Positions 37,163-49,375 of a stretch of DNA of 64,000 nt are shown in pieces. A model generated the notes under the pieces. It did not search any database. It was given only the letters and a program-made list of their open reading frames with translations, and had not been told where the DNA came from. Both the position numbers and the translations under genes were made by a program. Within the stretch, counting starts at the first letter, position 1, and each line of letters begins with the position of its first letter. Location: assembly GCA_951230915.1 (NCBI GenBank), contig OX579640.1, forward strand, positions 12,110,981-12,174,980, in the 5' to 3' direction. Origin of the DNA: Antitrichia curtipendula (taxonomy: Eukaryota > Streptophyta > Bryopsida > Hypnales > Leucodontaceae).

Positions 37163-37942
37163 TTATTTTGCAGGCACAGTTTCCAGTTTCGAAATGCTCA
37201 ATGCACAAGTTCCTGGAGAATGATTCTCATTTTCCACTTCTTCCATCGGCGCACGCTCTCCATCTGGTAAGCACTCTTCCACAAACGCGAAAACTTCCCG
37301 TTCCCCAGGCACCGAATTCGATCTTTGCAGCACGCGCAACTTTCCCAACTCGACGTCGTCGCTTTGGAATTGCAGCTTCGACGATTCCCCTGTTTCTAGG
37401 TTCCCTGTCCTGGTTTGCGTCAACTCCGCAACTGGATTTGGTGCCATAGTCTCTTGCTGCAAAGCCGCTGCGCGGTTCATCAACATCTCATACAATGCAT
37501 CCAATCGCTCCATCATGAAATGCAGATCCTGCACTCGGTAACTCGTAATGGGCTTCTGCCACCAAAACGGGTAGGAAAGGAGATGGTGCTGCAGCTCTCG
37601 CTCGGACGACAGCATACTGGAAACTTGCTTCTGTTGCTGTTGCAACACTTGGACTTGCTGCACTTTCTGACTGGCGACATCGGTTAAGTGGGAGGAGGAG
37701 CCACTGTCGCCGGAATCGGACGAGTCACCGGATAAGGTTTTGTCGATGACGTAGTCGATGGAAGGATGACCGAAGGAAAAGGCTTTTCCTGCTTGAGAAA
37801 ACACCACCACGCCGACCTCGGAGCCGCACAGAATCGAAAGCTCACTCGCTTTCTTGATGAGACCGCCGCGGCGCTTGGAGAAACAGACTTGGCGGGCACT
37901 GGGATTCTCGATCTTCTTGATTTCGATCTTCGCACGACCCAT
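37163..37942 (-). CDS. Type I (M-alpha-like) MADS-box transcription factor
   Basis: Intronless, 259 aa. Residues 1-60 are a MADS DNA-binding and dimerisation domain: [13 protein letters not shown], then [20 protein letters not shown], then [12 protein letters not shown]. It is followed by [17 protein letters not shown] (about 52-68), the extension typical of M-alpha (AGL62/AGL28-like) proteins. A Ser/Gly/Asp-rich linker follows (70-85), then a Gln-rich helix (about 93-108). A second conserved block YPFWWQKPI (about 124-132) precedes a helix (about 135-165), as in M-alpha proteins. There is no K domain, consistent with type I. The C-terminal 90 residues are acidic and unassigned. Type I MADS factors bind CArG-like DNA as dimers in the nucleus, and in angiosperms act in gametophyte and endosperm; the role here is unknown. 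The start is fixed by the canonical MGR. A tandem repeat array lies 92-336 bp upstream. Confidence 0.93.
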   Translation of the reverse strand: MGRAKIEIKKIENPSARQVCFSKRRGGLIKKASELSILCGSEVGVVVFSQAGKAFSFGHPSIDYVIDKTLSGDSSDSGDSGSSSHLTDVASQKVQQVQVLQQQQKQVSSMLSSERELQHHLLSYPFWWQKPITSYRVQDLHFMMERLDALYEMLMNRAAALQQETMAPNPVAELTQTRTGNLETGESSKLQFQSDDVELGKLRVLQRSNSVPGEREVFAFVEECLPDGERAPMEEVENENHSPGTCALSISKLETVPAK

Positions 37943-38033
37943 CGTATGTATCTGTCTGGACGATCGAGTTCGTACGCAATCTGTCTACCCTGGAATTGAA
38001 CGAGCTTCTTCGAAAAAAAATAATTGGTTTATG

Positions 38034-38278
38034 TACACTCTCTCCGAATCTAGCCTAGCAGTAAAAGATAATACAGTAAACACACTCCGTCGCCCTCCGA
38101 ATCTAGCAGACACTCACTCTCAATCTAGAAGGAAAATATAGTTGTGCACACACTCCGAATCTAGGAGTAAAATATAATTATACACACACTCGGAATCTAG
38201 CAGTAAAAAAATTGAAATTTACACACTCCAAATCTAGCAGTAAGAGATATATGTATACACACTCCGAATGTTGCAGTG
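38034..38278 (-). repeat. Degenerate tandem array in the MADS 5' flank
   Basis: Six to seven copies of a unit around cacactccgaatctagcagt, separated by AT-rich spacers, with a period of about 30-50 bp. The core gaatctag (or a variant) occurs near 38046, 38099, 38129, 38157, 38193 and 38230. The array is 92-336 bp upstream of the MADS ATG. It may be neutral or may be a repeated protein-binding site. Confidence 0.8.
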
Positions 38279-38289
38279 CCGAATTCTCT

Positions 38290-40190
38290 CGACGTGGCAA
38301 CGAGGAACAGGAGAAAACTGTTAATATTACAGTCGCGAATGTTCGCAGACGGGTCGTTCTCTTTCGATCACAAGATTACTGTAATTATTCTCCGGCGGCG
38401 CTGTCAAAATATTCTCTAGGCGTGAAAAAAATGCTCTTGAAGCCCAATTCCGTCGATCAAACCACGGGAAGCATGCCACGCTTTCAATGTACGTAGTCTT
38501 ATTCTATTTCGCCTCAAATCAAATCCTCTACCAATATAATACAAATTTCCCTGTCGAAAGCAACCCAATCCAAACCCAAGTCCTACCTAGCTAGCTTCCA
38601 AAATTGTACAAAAAGAAACCCTGCCACAGCTACCATGCATGCAGCACTCCACGGCTACAGCACGCAAACGGATCAACAAACCTGCAAAGCGTGAATTCTA
38701 TAGTCCCTCCCAGCAATTCCAGTCGTGCATTCGTGAAGTCCTTCGGGATATATTCCTGTCTTCTGGACTCAGTCGATGTCTGTGAGGACAAGAGATCGAA
38801 TAAAAAGATGAGAGAGGACGGTGCCTGCATATACAGTTCCCTTGGCACCGCTTCTCCCGCATGCATGGTTAAGGGATGACATCGAAAAGCGGGCCATGCT
38901 GCCGCTGGTGCGGTGGCATTCCACGCAGAGATTTCCTGAGGACCACCGCAAGCTGGAGTTGAACTGCACTTGCAAGCAGATTGTGGCCCACGTACAAGGG
39001 TGCTCTCTAGCTAGGTAGGTAGCCAGCTAGGATCCTTGTCACTGGAGTACGTTCTTACAAATCGGGAGTGAACATGGAGTGAAATCGGGCAACATGGGAG
39101 AAGAAGCAAAAGGGGGGATGGAGCTTCCTTTGGCCACAGGAGTGGAACTGGGAGAGAGCTCATGCAAACTGCGATACGACTTGAGGCTGCGGTCGTGCTT
39201 TCACACTTAACGAATAAACTGACCAGCACTGAGTGGTCGGTCAGTTCGAGCTGGCTTCAGTTATAGGAGAAGGCTCGAAAACAGTTCGGGCATTAAGAAC
39301 CGCCCCTGTAGGAGTGTCCAAAACAGTGCACATGGGATGTAGAAATAAAAATTACTTTATGTGGTGAGAAACTGCAAACCCATGTGTGCGATTTTAGGCA
39401 ATTGAACAGGTGACATGGTTCATCATCATGTGTGATTTTACTCATAATAAAGACCTGAATTTGGTGAGTTCTGCAGAATGACTTTGAAATGTCAAAAAGT
39501 AGTAAGAAAAATTGCAAAAACACATCTGAGGCTGAACCTTCTTCTATTAAAATGCTTCTCAGTCACTCATAACTTCTTGGATTGATGTGAAATTTTAACC
39601 ACACAAACTAGACTAGTATGCGCAACTTTTCCAAAATTTTAAATTAGAAACGGACATTGTATGAAGAAGAAACAAGCCGCCGAAGTTCATTGTAGTTCAA
39701 AAATGTCGGGATTTTAAACTCCGAACTGCTCCCAAACATTCAAAACATTTTGGATTGACATGAAAATCTTACTACAACAACTAGACTTCAAGGGAAACAT
39801 AACCCAACAAATTTGATTGAAAAATAACATTTGATGAAGAAGATACAAGCCCCCGAAGTTTCAGCCATCAAATGCAGTTTTGTGGACTCAAATTGAACCT
39901 GTGAGCTTTGATTGGCTTCCAAAAAATCAGTACATCTTGAATTGATTTGAAAATTTTAACACACAAACTAGAAGAGAGAACACAAATTTTCCAATAATTT
40001 TTATTGAATTCGGACATCATATGCAAAAGTTACAGCACTCTTAATTGGATTTGAAACTATGTGAAGAAACCCTGGGGTGTTTAGCAATTACAATAAATTT
40101 TGATTTACAATCGGGAGTGAATTGAATGGAAACGTACAGTGGATCATTCTTGGAATCACTGTATCCATTTAAAGGCATAGTTAGGATCAT
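38290..40190. other. Intergenic, GC-richer to about 39290
   Basis: 38480-39290 has gene-like base composition and open frames on both strands (for example 38604-38879 + and 38769-38975 -), but no recognisable domain, so I do not call a gene. From 39300 the sequence is AT-rich, with a loosely repeated theme of about 200 bp (ttggattgatttgaaaattt...aacacacaaactaga) at about 39575, 39750 and 39940. Confidence 0.4.
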
Positions 40191-40455
40191 TCTTAAACTC
40201 AGTTGCTCCATTCAATGGCATGTTTTGATTGATTATAGTTGCACCTATGAGCATTAATAGGGATTTATGCACCTCTGACTTTGAAAAATCATATCTTATT
40301 CATTTCAAGTCAGAAAACTAAAATTAAAAGTTTTACAGTTGTGTTCCTCATTTCTCTTTCTCCCACAAAAATTAAGAAAAAACTTTGGGTCCACCCATTT
40401 TTGTATAGAGGTCTTTTTTCCCTTAGATGAGTGTTTTTTGAGCCTTCTATCTTAG
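40190..40455. repeat. Dispersed repeat shared with 17840-18150
   Basis: Same block order as the 17.8-kb copy. Its right edge abuts the start of the tandem duplication at 40451. Confidence 0.5.
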
Positions 40456-42930
40456 TAGAATTTCCATGCACCTGCAATGGGTCTTCAACCTTGTACGGTC
40501 AGTACGGAGTATTCAAGACCCAAACCAAAAAAATTCGAATCTATACATGGAAATGTGGAATAGTTGCAAGAAGAGAATTGAAGATTATTGACCCGGAAAG
40601 TGGGGAGTCAAGGTTTTGACATGCAAATAAACTATTTTTTATTATTATTGGACTTGAAAGTTTGCAATGTTATTAGTTTGACAAAGAAGGCAAACTACTC
40701 CTATACCGTAGTTTTTGAGTTTCTCTTTACTTTGATTGAGTGCAAACATCATGAAACTTAGAAACTTACTTTTGGTTCTGGCACAGCATAGAGATTCGCA
40801 CACGTTCTTGGGGGTGGATCCAAAGAATGTGTTGTTTGGATAGGATTCAAGGTGGCTAGCTTGGAAACCAATCGTAGGCTCAATTTTGTCACTAATAGTG
40901 AATTGTCTACATTCGTTATAAATGGAATGCCAATGTAGGATTGGCAAAAAGATATCTTATTGTTGGAGTGTCTAAGGATAAGAGATTTTGATTGGTCTTT
41001 CATTGACATTCTCCATTGACATGTCCTCCTACACTTTGATCAAATTGGATCACGAACTCACCATACAAAATATATAAATTATATACTTGTAATGTTGAAC
41101 TACGCGCACATAAACAACATGACCTCTCTATAACTAACCTATAATTCATGTGAGTGAATTATGTAAATTGTTGAGAAAATGCATCTAAAGACGATCGATT
41201 TTCCATGGAAATTGGTCAAGAGTTGGAAACACGCCCTAAAAGCTACATGAGCTCTTATTTGATTCTTCATCTGAGGATTGAATGACTGGTAGTGGAAGAA
41301 GTCATTCATCACCTTCGACAATTAACTGTGTGAAAAAAGCCCATTTGAAGTACAACGTATCTATTGATCCTCTCTCGCAAACTATAGATCTTTTGAAGCC
41401 TAATTTCTCTCGCAAGATGGATTTCTCGATCGAAACGTGGGGGCCAATGTAAACAAAGTGAATTAGTCGCAGAGTTGAAGGTTTGTCACAAGGAAAATAA
41501 TAGGAAGTTGGGTACACTCTGTCATGGGTAGCCTGATTAGCATTGCATAATGCAAATGCTCCACTTTCAGAGATTAGCGCAGGAGGCCGGAGGGGATTCC
41601 GAAACAACGGGCGTTAGTGACAACGCTCCAACTAGACCATGATGCCAGTCATGAAGTACATGAACTGCCTCTTGAAGATCATGAGAAAACATGATCCAAC
41701 TGATTGGTCGAACTATTGCCCTTGGACAAGACCTACTGGAGAAGGACCTCAATAGGGTTGATACATAGGCTATTCCTTGGTACTGGAATCCTTGACATTT
41801 CATAACATCACATGGGGACTACCGGTAGTGTGCCACAACCAAAGTAAAACCATCACATTGTAGGCTCAAATGTTACAAATCAAAGCCCATACACCCCTCC
41901 TTGCAAAGGGCTTTCCAATGATACCAGAAATGTGACCTTTGGACACATGATCTAGGGGATCTTAACATAATAAACAAAACAAACACTCTAACTTAGGGTA
42001 TAGATGGATCAGCGATGACAAATTTGAATGTCCCAAGGCAAATCACGTCCAAAAATTAGACGTCTGGACATTCGGACGCAGTGGTCACTGTCCGTCAGAG
42101 TGTCAGATGGGCCGACAAGTGGATGGACCAACAAGGGCACTAAAATTTGTTTTCTTCACTCTAAATGCAAATATCTTGCAATCTATTTAGTTTAAGTTTC
42201 AATAATTTCTTCCACACATTCTTCTATAGTTCTAATACTCTAGTGGAAGATCTAAACATTATATTTGCAAAAAATAAATATTTGTAAAGTTTATTTTTCT
42301 TTGCAATAAATAACATCGTTTGGAGTGATATTTCATACAAAAACAAGCTTGATCGTTTAGGGGTTAATTAAAAGAATGTATATAGTAAGTTTTAACTGAG
42401 GATTATTCTTTTATGACAAGTCATGTAGATTTATTTTTATAAATTTTTGGGTGTATGATTGACATTGTTGTCATTTAGTACATGCAAGTTGAAGAATGTG
42501 TTATTAATACTATTACTATTATATGAATTTTTTTTTGGGACACCTTAGCTTTTTTTTTTGGGGGGGGGGCATATTTCTTTGTTCAAACTACTATGTTTCT
42601 TCAAAAAGAATTTTCATTTCGGCCTTCAGTCCACCTGTCCGCCCAACCTCGTGCGCCCGACCCTCGTCCACCCGACAGTCCAACCGCTCAACGGCCCGTC
42701 CGACCATCCACTAGATGAGAGAACAGAAAAATCCAGTATGTAAAATGACATTCCAGGGTTAGCGCCCATATCCGCTGGACGTCTAGTGGAACGCCAAGAT
42801 GCCAGGACGCCGTGTCAATCCATCATGGATGGTCCCAAGTACTTTATTTGAATTCTAGACTACTCTAGCATAAATAGGGTTCAAGAAAGTAAAATTGAAC
42901 AATTGGTATTCAATTTAATGCAATTATTAC
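40451..42930. repeat. Tandem duplication, unit 1 (about 2.48 kb)
   Basis: It starts cttagtagaatttccatgca and is collinear with unit 2 along its whole length, about 90% identical by eye, with differences dominated by transitions. It includes a truncated right end of a TTAA element (cgtttagggg then TTAA at 42364-42367) and a GC-rich segment of gtccacccgac-type repeats at about 42630-42712. Open frames at 40645-40947 and 41302-41607 (minus) have counterparts in unit 2 but match no family I know and carry disruptions, so they are not called as genes. Confidence 0.8.
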
Positions 42931-45483
42931 TTTAGTAGGAGAGTTTATATGCACCTACAATGGGTCTTCAACCTTGTACGGTCAGTACGGAATATCCAAG
43001 ACCCAAACCAAAAAAATTCGAATCCTACATGGAAATTTGGAATAGTTACAAGAAGAGAATCGAAGATGATTGGCCCGGAAAGTGGGGAGGCAAAAAACTA
43101 TTTTTTAATATTGGACTTGAAAGTTTGCAATGTTATAAGTTTGACAAAGAAAGCAAACTACTCCTATAACGTAGTTTTTGAGTTTCTCTTTACTTAGATT
43201 GAGTGCAAGCATCATAAAACTTGGAAATTTACTTTTGGTTCCGACACAACATAGAGATTTGTACATGTTCTTGGAGATATATCCAAAGAATGTGTTGTTT
43301 GGATAGGATTCAAGGTGGTTAGCTTGGAAACCAATTGTATACTCAATTTTGTCGTTGATGATGAATTGTCTACATTCGTTATAAATGGAATGCCAATGTA
43401 GGACTGGCAAAAAGATATCTTATTGTTGGAGTGTCCAAGGATAAGAGATTTTGAATGGTCTTTCATTGACATTCTCCACTGACATGTCCTCCTAGACTTT
43501 AATCAAATTGGATCACAAACTCACCATACAAAATATATAAATTATATACTTGTAATGTTGAACTACGCGCACATAAACAACACAACCTCTACATTACTTA
43601 ACCTACAATTCATGTGAGTGAATTATGTAAATTGTCAAGAAAATGCATCTAAAGACTCGATCGATTTTCCATGGAGACTAGTCAGGAGTTGGAAACACGC
43701 CTTGAAAGTCACGGGAGCTCTGATTTGATTCTTGATCTAAGGATTGATCGACTGGTAGTGGAAGAAGTCATTCATCACCTTCGACGACTAATTGTGTGAA
43801 AAAAGCCCATTCGAAGTACAACGTACATGTCAATCCTCTCCCACAAACTACAAATCTTTTAAAGCCTAGTTTCTCTTGCAGGACAGATTTCATGATCGAA
43901 ATGTGGGGGCCAATGTGCATCCACGTCAATCGACCCATGTGGGCCAAAGTGAACTGGCTGCGGAGTTGAAGGTTTGTCACGGGGAAAATAATAGGAAGTT
44001 GGGTATATTCTGTCATGGGTAGCTTGATTAGTGTCGCATATTCACATCACATAGTACGAATGCTTCGCTTTCGGAGATTAGTGCACAAGGCCGAAGGAGA
44101 TTCCAAAACAATGAGTGTCAGTGACGACGCTCCAACTAGACCAAAATGCCAGTCACAAAGCATATGGACTGCCTCCTAAAGATCACGGGAAAATAGAACC
44201 CAACTGAATTGGTCAGACTGTTGCCTTTAGATAGGACCTACTGAAAGAGGACCTCGGTAGGGTTGACACATGGGCTATTCCTTGGTACTAGAATACTTAA
44301 CGTTTCATAACATCACATGGGGACTACCAGTAGTGTGCCACAACCAAAGTAAAACCATCACATTGTAGGTTCAAATGTCACGAATCAAAGCCCGTGCACC
44401 CCTCTTTGCAAAGAGCTTTTTAATGATACTAGAAATGTGACCTTCGGACACATGGTCTAGGGGATCTCAACATAATAAACAAAACAAACACTCTAACTTA
44501 GGATATGGATGGATCAGGGTTGATAAATTTGAACGTTCCGGGACAAACCATGTCCAAAAAATGGCAAAAATCAGATATTTGGACATTCGGACATAGCGTC
44601 TACAAGCAATGCAACGGATGGAGCGGACGCAGTGGTCACTGTTCATCAAATGACAGTTGGCGGACGGGCCGACGGACCGACGGTCGTGGGCACCAAAATT
44701 TGTTTTCTTCACTCTAAATGCAAATATCTTGTAATCTATTTAGTTTAAGTATCAATAATTTCTTCTGCACATTCTTCTACAGTTCTAATACTTTAGTAAA
44801 AGATCTAAACGTTATATTTGCAAAAAATAAATATTTGTAAAGTTTATTTCTCTTTGTAATAAATAACATCATTTGGAATGATATTTCATACAAAAACAAA
44901 CTTGATCTTTAGAAGTTAATTAAAACAATGTAAGCTTTCATCGAGGACTATTCTTTTATGGCAAATCATGTAGATTTATTATTATAAATTTTTTGGGTGT
45001 ATGATTGACATTGTTGTCATTTAGTAGATGCAAGTTGAAGAATGTGTTTTTAATACTATTATTATTATATGAAAATGTTTTTTTGGACACCTCAGCTTTT
45101 TCGAGGGGTTCATATTTCTTTTGGTCAAACTATTATGTTTCTTTAAAAAGAATTTTCATTTCGACCTTTAGCACCCCCATGCGCTCGACCCTTGTCCACC
45201 CAACAGTCCGACCACCCGACGGCCCATTCACCCAACAGTCAGTCTGCCGAACAATCCTTCCAACCATCCATTGAACAAGAGAACAGAAAAATCCAGTATG
45301 TGAAATGACATCCCAAGGTCAGCGGACGTGATCCACTGGACATCCAGCGGGACACCAAGACGCCGTGTCAACCCATCATGAATGGTCCCAAGTACTTTAC
45401 TTGAATTCTAGACTTCTCTAGCATAAATGGGGTTCAAGAAAGTGAAATTGAACAATTGGTATTCAATTTAATGCAATTAGTAG
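42931..45483. repeat. Tandem duplication, unit 2 (about 2.55 kb)
   Basis: It starts tttagtaggagagtttat and ends where the same motif recurs at 45484. The minus-strand open frames at 43105-43410 and 43768-44016 correspond to those in unit 1. The TTAA-element remnant is decayed here (gatctttagaagttaatt). The GC-rich segment at 45180-45268 has expanded and diverged relative to unit 1. Confidence 0.8.
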
Positions 45484-45539
45484 TTTAGTAGGAGAGTTTG
45501 CATGTTGGTAGTGCAAGGCTTTTTCATATCAACTAGTGT

Positions 45540-45865
45540 ATGGAAATTTTCTTGAAATGGTGGTATTATGTGTGTCATTTCCAGATTGCTCGGTCTAAAC
45601 CATACAAGTACCATCTAGGACGAGTATAGATCTAAAAAATATTGGACTTATATAGATTTCAGAAATCTAGGACTAGTATAGATTTCAAACCATAGATCTG
45701 AACCGTAAAAGTGAGTTGTAGGACAATTGTAGATTTGAGACATCTGGAAATGGTATATATTTCAAACATCTAAGCAAAGTGCACATTTCAGACTACTCGG
45801 TTTGAATATAAAAAATTGCCAAACTATTGCGGAATGGCGCCATTTTTATAAAATTCTCTGTGCAT
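45540..45865. mobile_element. Degraded MITE with ATGGGCAATTT-type ends
   Basis: The left end atggaaattttcttgaaatgg and the right end ccatttttataaaattctct are decayed inverted repeats. Interior motifs (taccatctaggacga, agatttcagaaatctagga, ttcagactactcggtttga) match 35179-35772. Confidence 0.55.
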
Positions 45866-46419
45866 GCCCTGTACTGTTGCTACAACCAAAATGTCAATTA
45901 AAGTAATTTTCTAGTTTTTTAATGCATAAAAAACTCAAAATTCAATAACTTTCACATTGTACATATGAATGCTACAAAATAAAGTTCATGCAATCTTCTT
46001 CACAAAGAACTTTCTAGCGGTGTTAAGAACGTGATCAATAGACGCACGGTCAAAGATATCTCACTGTAACAAACTAAACTAAACTAACTAACCAACTTAA
46101 GGTACTAATTGAATGAAATGTTGGACAACTTTTCATTCAATTAGGATAGGATGAGATAGTCTTATACTATGAAATTTTTTGTACTAATTGCATTAATTTG
46201 AATATTAATTGTATTTTTGTAAATATTCTATTCTAGACTAGGCCTTTAACCTATAAATATGTTATTGGTTTTTGTAAAAATGAAAAATGCAGCTATTGAT
46301 CATTTTTGGCAAAGTCTTGGTGATAGATCTTGTCTTTTTAAGGTTAAATATTCAATGGACAATCCCCATGTGGTAGTGGGAAATGTCAAAAAATAAAGTA
46401 TAAAAGAATATCGATGTGT
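45866..46419. other. AT-rich intergenic stretch
   Basis: Nothing recognised. Confidence 0.45.
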
Positions 46420-46423
46420 TTAA

Positions 46424-47505
46424 CCCCTAAAGGACCAAGTGTCTGTCCAACGTACACAAAAATCTTGGGTAGGTTCCTACAAAGTCATTTTCGGTTGGAT
46501 GTTCATGAAATTTGGACACAATGTGTAAACATGTACCTCCTTCATGAAAACTAATTTTTTTTCTGATTGGGTGCCCGGATCAAAAGCTATGTTGCATTGA
46601 ACTTTTCGGATAGCTTGGGCAATTTGAAAATTCTCAGAGAATCCTTTGCAAAAAAGATCATCAAGTTTTGCAATTTGGCACGTATATAACTAATCAAATA
46701 TGGCATACAATTGTCCAAGAAAAAACAAATTTTAGTTGTCAAATCACATTCTAAGAGGAGTCAAACTTTGTTAGCTATGTTGGGGTAGTTTCAAGAAGAA
46801 ACATTTTTTTCTAACTTCAAGTCCTATTATCTTGCAATCATTGAAGTCAAAATTCTTGAAATTTTTTCATATATTCCTAATGTTTGTCTCTAATTTTTCA
46901 CCATTTGGATTTCAAATAAAATATTTGCTCATTGCACAAATAAATGACTAATATATTTCCAATTCACTTAACCCTTCTTGTGCTGCAAGGTGATTTAGAA
47001 TAATTTACTGACCTTGTTTTGCAGGATTAGATAAAAGTGTTTTTTTTTCCCTTCAAATACTGTAATCTTTCAATCCGCTTGGTGAAAAGTGTTGAAATTT
47101 TTTTCACACATTGGTAAAATACTTTACTTTAGTTTTGTATGGTTGAAGTTCCAAAAAAAAATTTTGATTTTCTTTTTTGAATATGTCATGAGAGTCGCGT
47201 GGGCTTGGATTCTGCATCGGACGGTGGTTGCGGAGTCGTAGAGGTGATAAAGGAGGTTTGGAGCGTCCGGGACGTCAATGGGGTCCCGACATCTCAGTTG
47301 GGGACCTCAGGAGCTATTAGACTTTGGTGTGGTTAGGTTGTTAGCCAATTACAAGGTCTATTGTTATTTATGGCACGCTTGCTCTCATGTTGGCTCGATA
47401 TGATCTTGGCACAATGTGTTTGTGCACGACAAATAACATACCAAAAAGTCGCAGTTTTTGGAATGTATCCCTAGAACCCACCCACCCACCCCGGTCCTTT
47501 AGGGG
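46424..47505. mobile_element. Family B TTAA element, intact ends
   Basis: A 1082-bp element with perfect TTAA at 46420-46423 and 47506-47509. The terminal inverted repeat cccctaaaggacc is 13 bp and perfect. It is non-coding. It is collinear with 13385-14290 except for a GC-richer insertion or divergent part near 47190-47470. Confidence 0.88.
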
Positions 47506-47509
47506 TTAA

Positions 47510-48965
47510 TTTAAAGAGGCTTGAAAGTAGCTCACAGCCAAGGATGTATGCTTCTATTAGTAAAAAAATGTCAATTTTGTTAAATTGGAAATATTTCACA
47601 AGTCATTAATTGTGATATATATCTTCACAATGGTCTAATTTAAGGCCACAAACTAGGACAAGTATAGATTTTGGTTCCAAGTTGCACAACCTAAAATCCT
47701 CCAAAGTAATGGAGTATTGCCAATTTTGTCCCTAAAACTATTAAATCTGAAATATTTTTTGGGTATTTGGAATATCCAAAGTGAAGTATCAAATTTTGTA
47801 TTTTTTTTTTAGGGAGGGAGTTATGGGGCTTGAAAGCTTGACAAAGCCACATTGTCAAAAGCTTGGACAACTTTGAAAAAACACTATGTTGCTCTTTCCT
47901 CAATCATATTTTATACATGCATTAAATGTTTAAATCCCAATTTTTTAAGACAAGACTTTAGCATTAGTCAAGAATAAGATCTTATAATTATGAATTCTAA
48001 AAAAAAGATTAATTTTGATTTATAAAACTATTTTTAGAAGGTGCTATATATTGACTGTTTTGGGAGTATTTCATAATTTTTGATCCAAGGAATTTCAAGG
48101 GTTAATGAGATTTATGCTAGAAGATATTTAGACCAAATCTTGGGCACTTTTTACTACAATCTACAATCATCAAGAGACCAACCTTTACATGGAATAAATG
48201 GCATTTTAAACAATGAGTAGCATGGCATGAGAGGCAAAGGGAGTCTGGGTTGATTTAATTTGTACTTTTTAAGAAAAAAGATATTTTATTCCCCTATTTC
48301 CGCCCATTTGGCATGCCAAAGCCTTGAGAGATGTGATTGGAGAATTATAATAGTGTCAAGCTACTAGAAAATCAAATGAATAATCAACCACCTACAATAA
48401 ATTTCCTCTCTAAGTTATTGTAATTTTCATTTGTACGGCTGTTGGAAATTAATCACACATACCACATACTATTTGATATTAAATCCATTGATATCATCGT
48501 GCACATATGGAAACTAGAGAGGAAATTTATTGACAATGAACTATGTTCAAATTTATTGGCTATAAATTACATTTATAATTCATAACATAGTCGAACAAAA
48601 TTTGACTTCTTTTTGCAAAATTTGCACAAGCTGACAATACAAATCTTAACACATTCGCTAGGATACCTACTCTACTAACAATAGATTGGTTTTTTAATAT
48701 CTAACACCTACTCTCAAGGGCTCATTTTACGACAAATGGTCAATTGAACTTTTTTGCAGATGTTTTTTTGCGAACAATACAACAATTGAAAAGATTGTGG
48801 GGGCAATGAAATGTTGTGGATCCCCAAAAATAGAATATGGAAGGTTGTCTGTTGAGTGGATAGTGAGGAACATGTTCATTTGAATTAATTCATTTGAATA
48901 AAAATAAAATTTTCATTTTTCATATCCCCTTATGATCCTTTAAGAAAAATTTCAATTTTTCATTA
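47510..48965. other. AT-rich intergenic stretch
   Basis: Nothing recognised on either strand. Confidence 0.45.
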
Positions 48966-48969
48966 TCCC

Positions 48970-49375
48970 TCTGCCTCCCCCCCCCCCCTTGTAATTTCAG
49001 AAACCAACATACTTGACAAACAATATGGAACAAACTTGTATCCAATATCCGTACCAATATCCATTTCACTTACATGTATTCATATTTGTATCCATACCAG
49101 TATCATACTCATATCCATATCCACATTCTATATTCATTCTGTATTCTTGTACAATATGATATCCGTATCTAGTATTCATTTTCGTATTCCTATTTGTATT
49201 CCTATTTAGACGGCTCAGATTAAATCTCACAAGATCAACGGCTTGTGTTTTTTTGAGAAATCAATGGCGGTTTTGAAGGTAAACATTTTAATTTATTTTT
49301 AAAACAACGGCGCAGGATTTTTCTGGCCTTAGGGGGGGGTCACAAATCATCACGCCCTATCTACACAGAAGATAG
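48970..49375. repeat. Hexamer-array repeat, copy 3
   Basis: It begins with a 13-C run, then degenerate tatccn/tattcn hexamers at 49030-49205, then gacggctcagatt, gatcaacggcttgtg and a G-run (ggggggg near 49332). It has the same architecture as 10900-11220 and, inverted, 7000-7330. Confidence 0.55.

Noticed and set aside
38604..38975. Candidate small genes on both strands upstream of the MADS gene
   Set aside because: No recognisable domain, no supporting splice structure, and both strands are equally open in this GC-richer stretch.
40451..45483. Two 2.5-kb units as the LTRs of a retrotransposon
   Set aside because: The units are directly adjacent with no internal region, primer-binding site, polypurine tract or gag-pol remnant between them.
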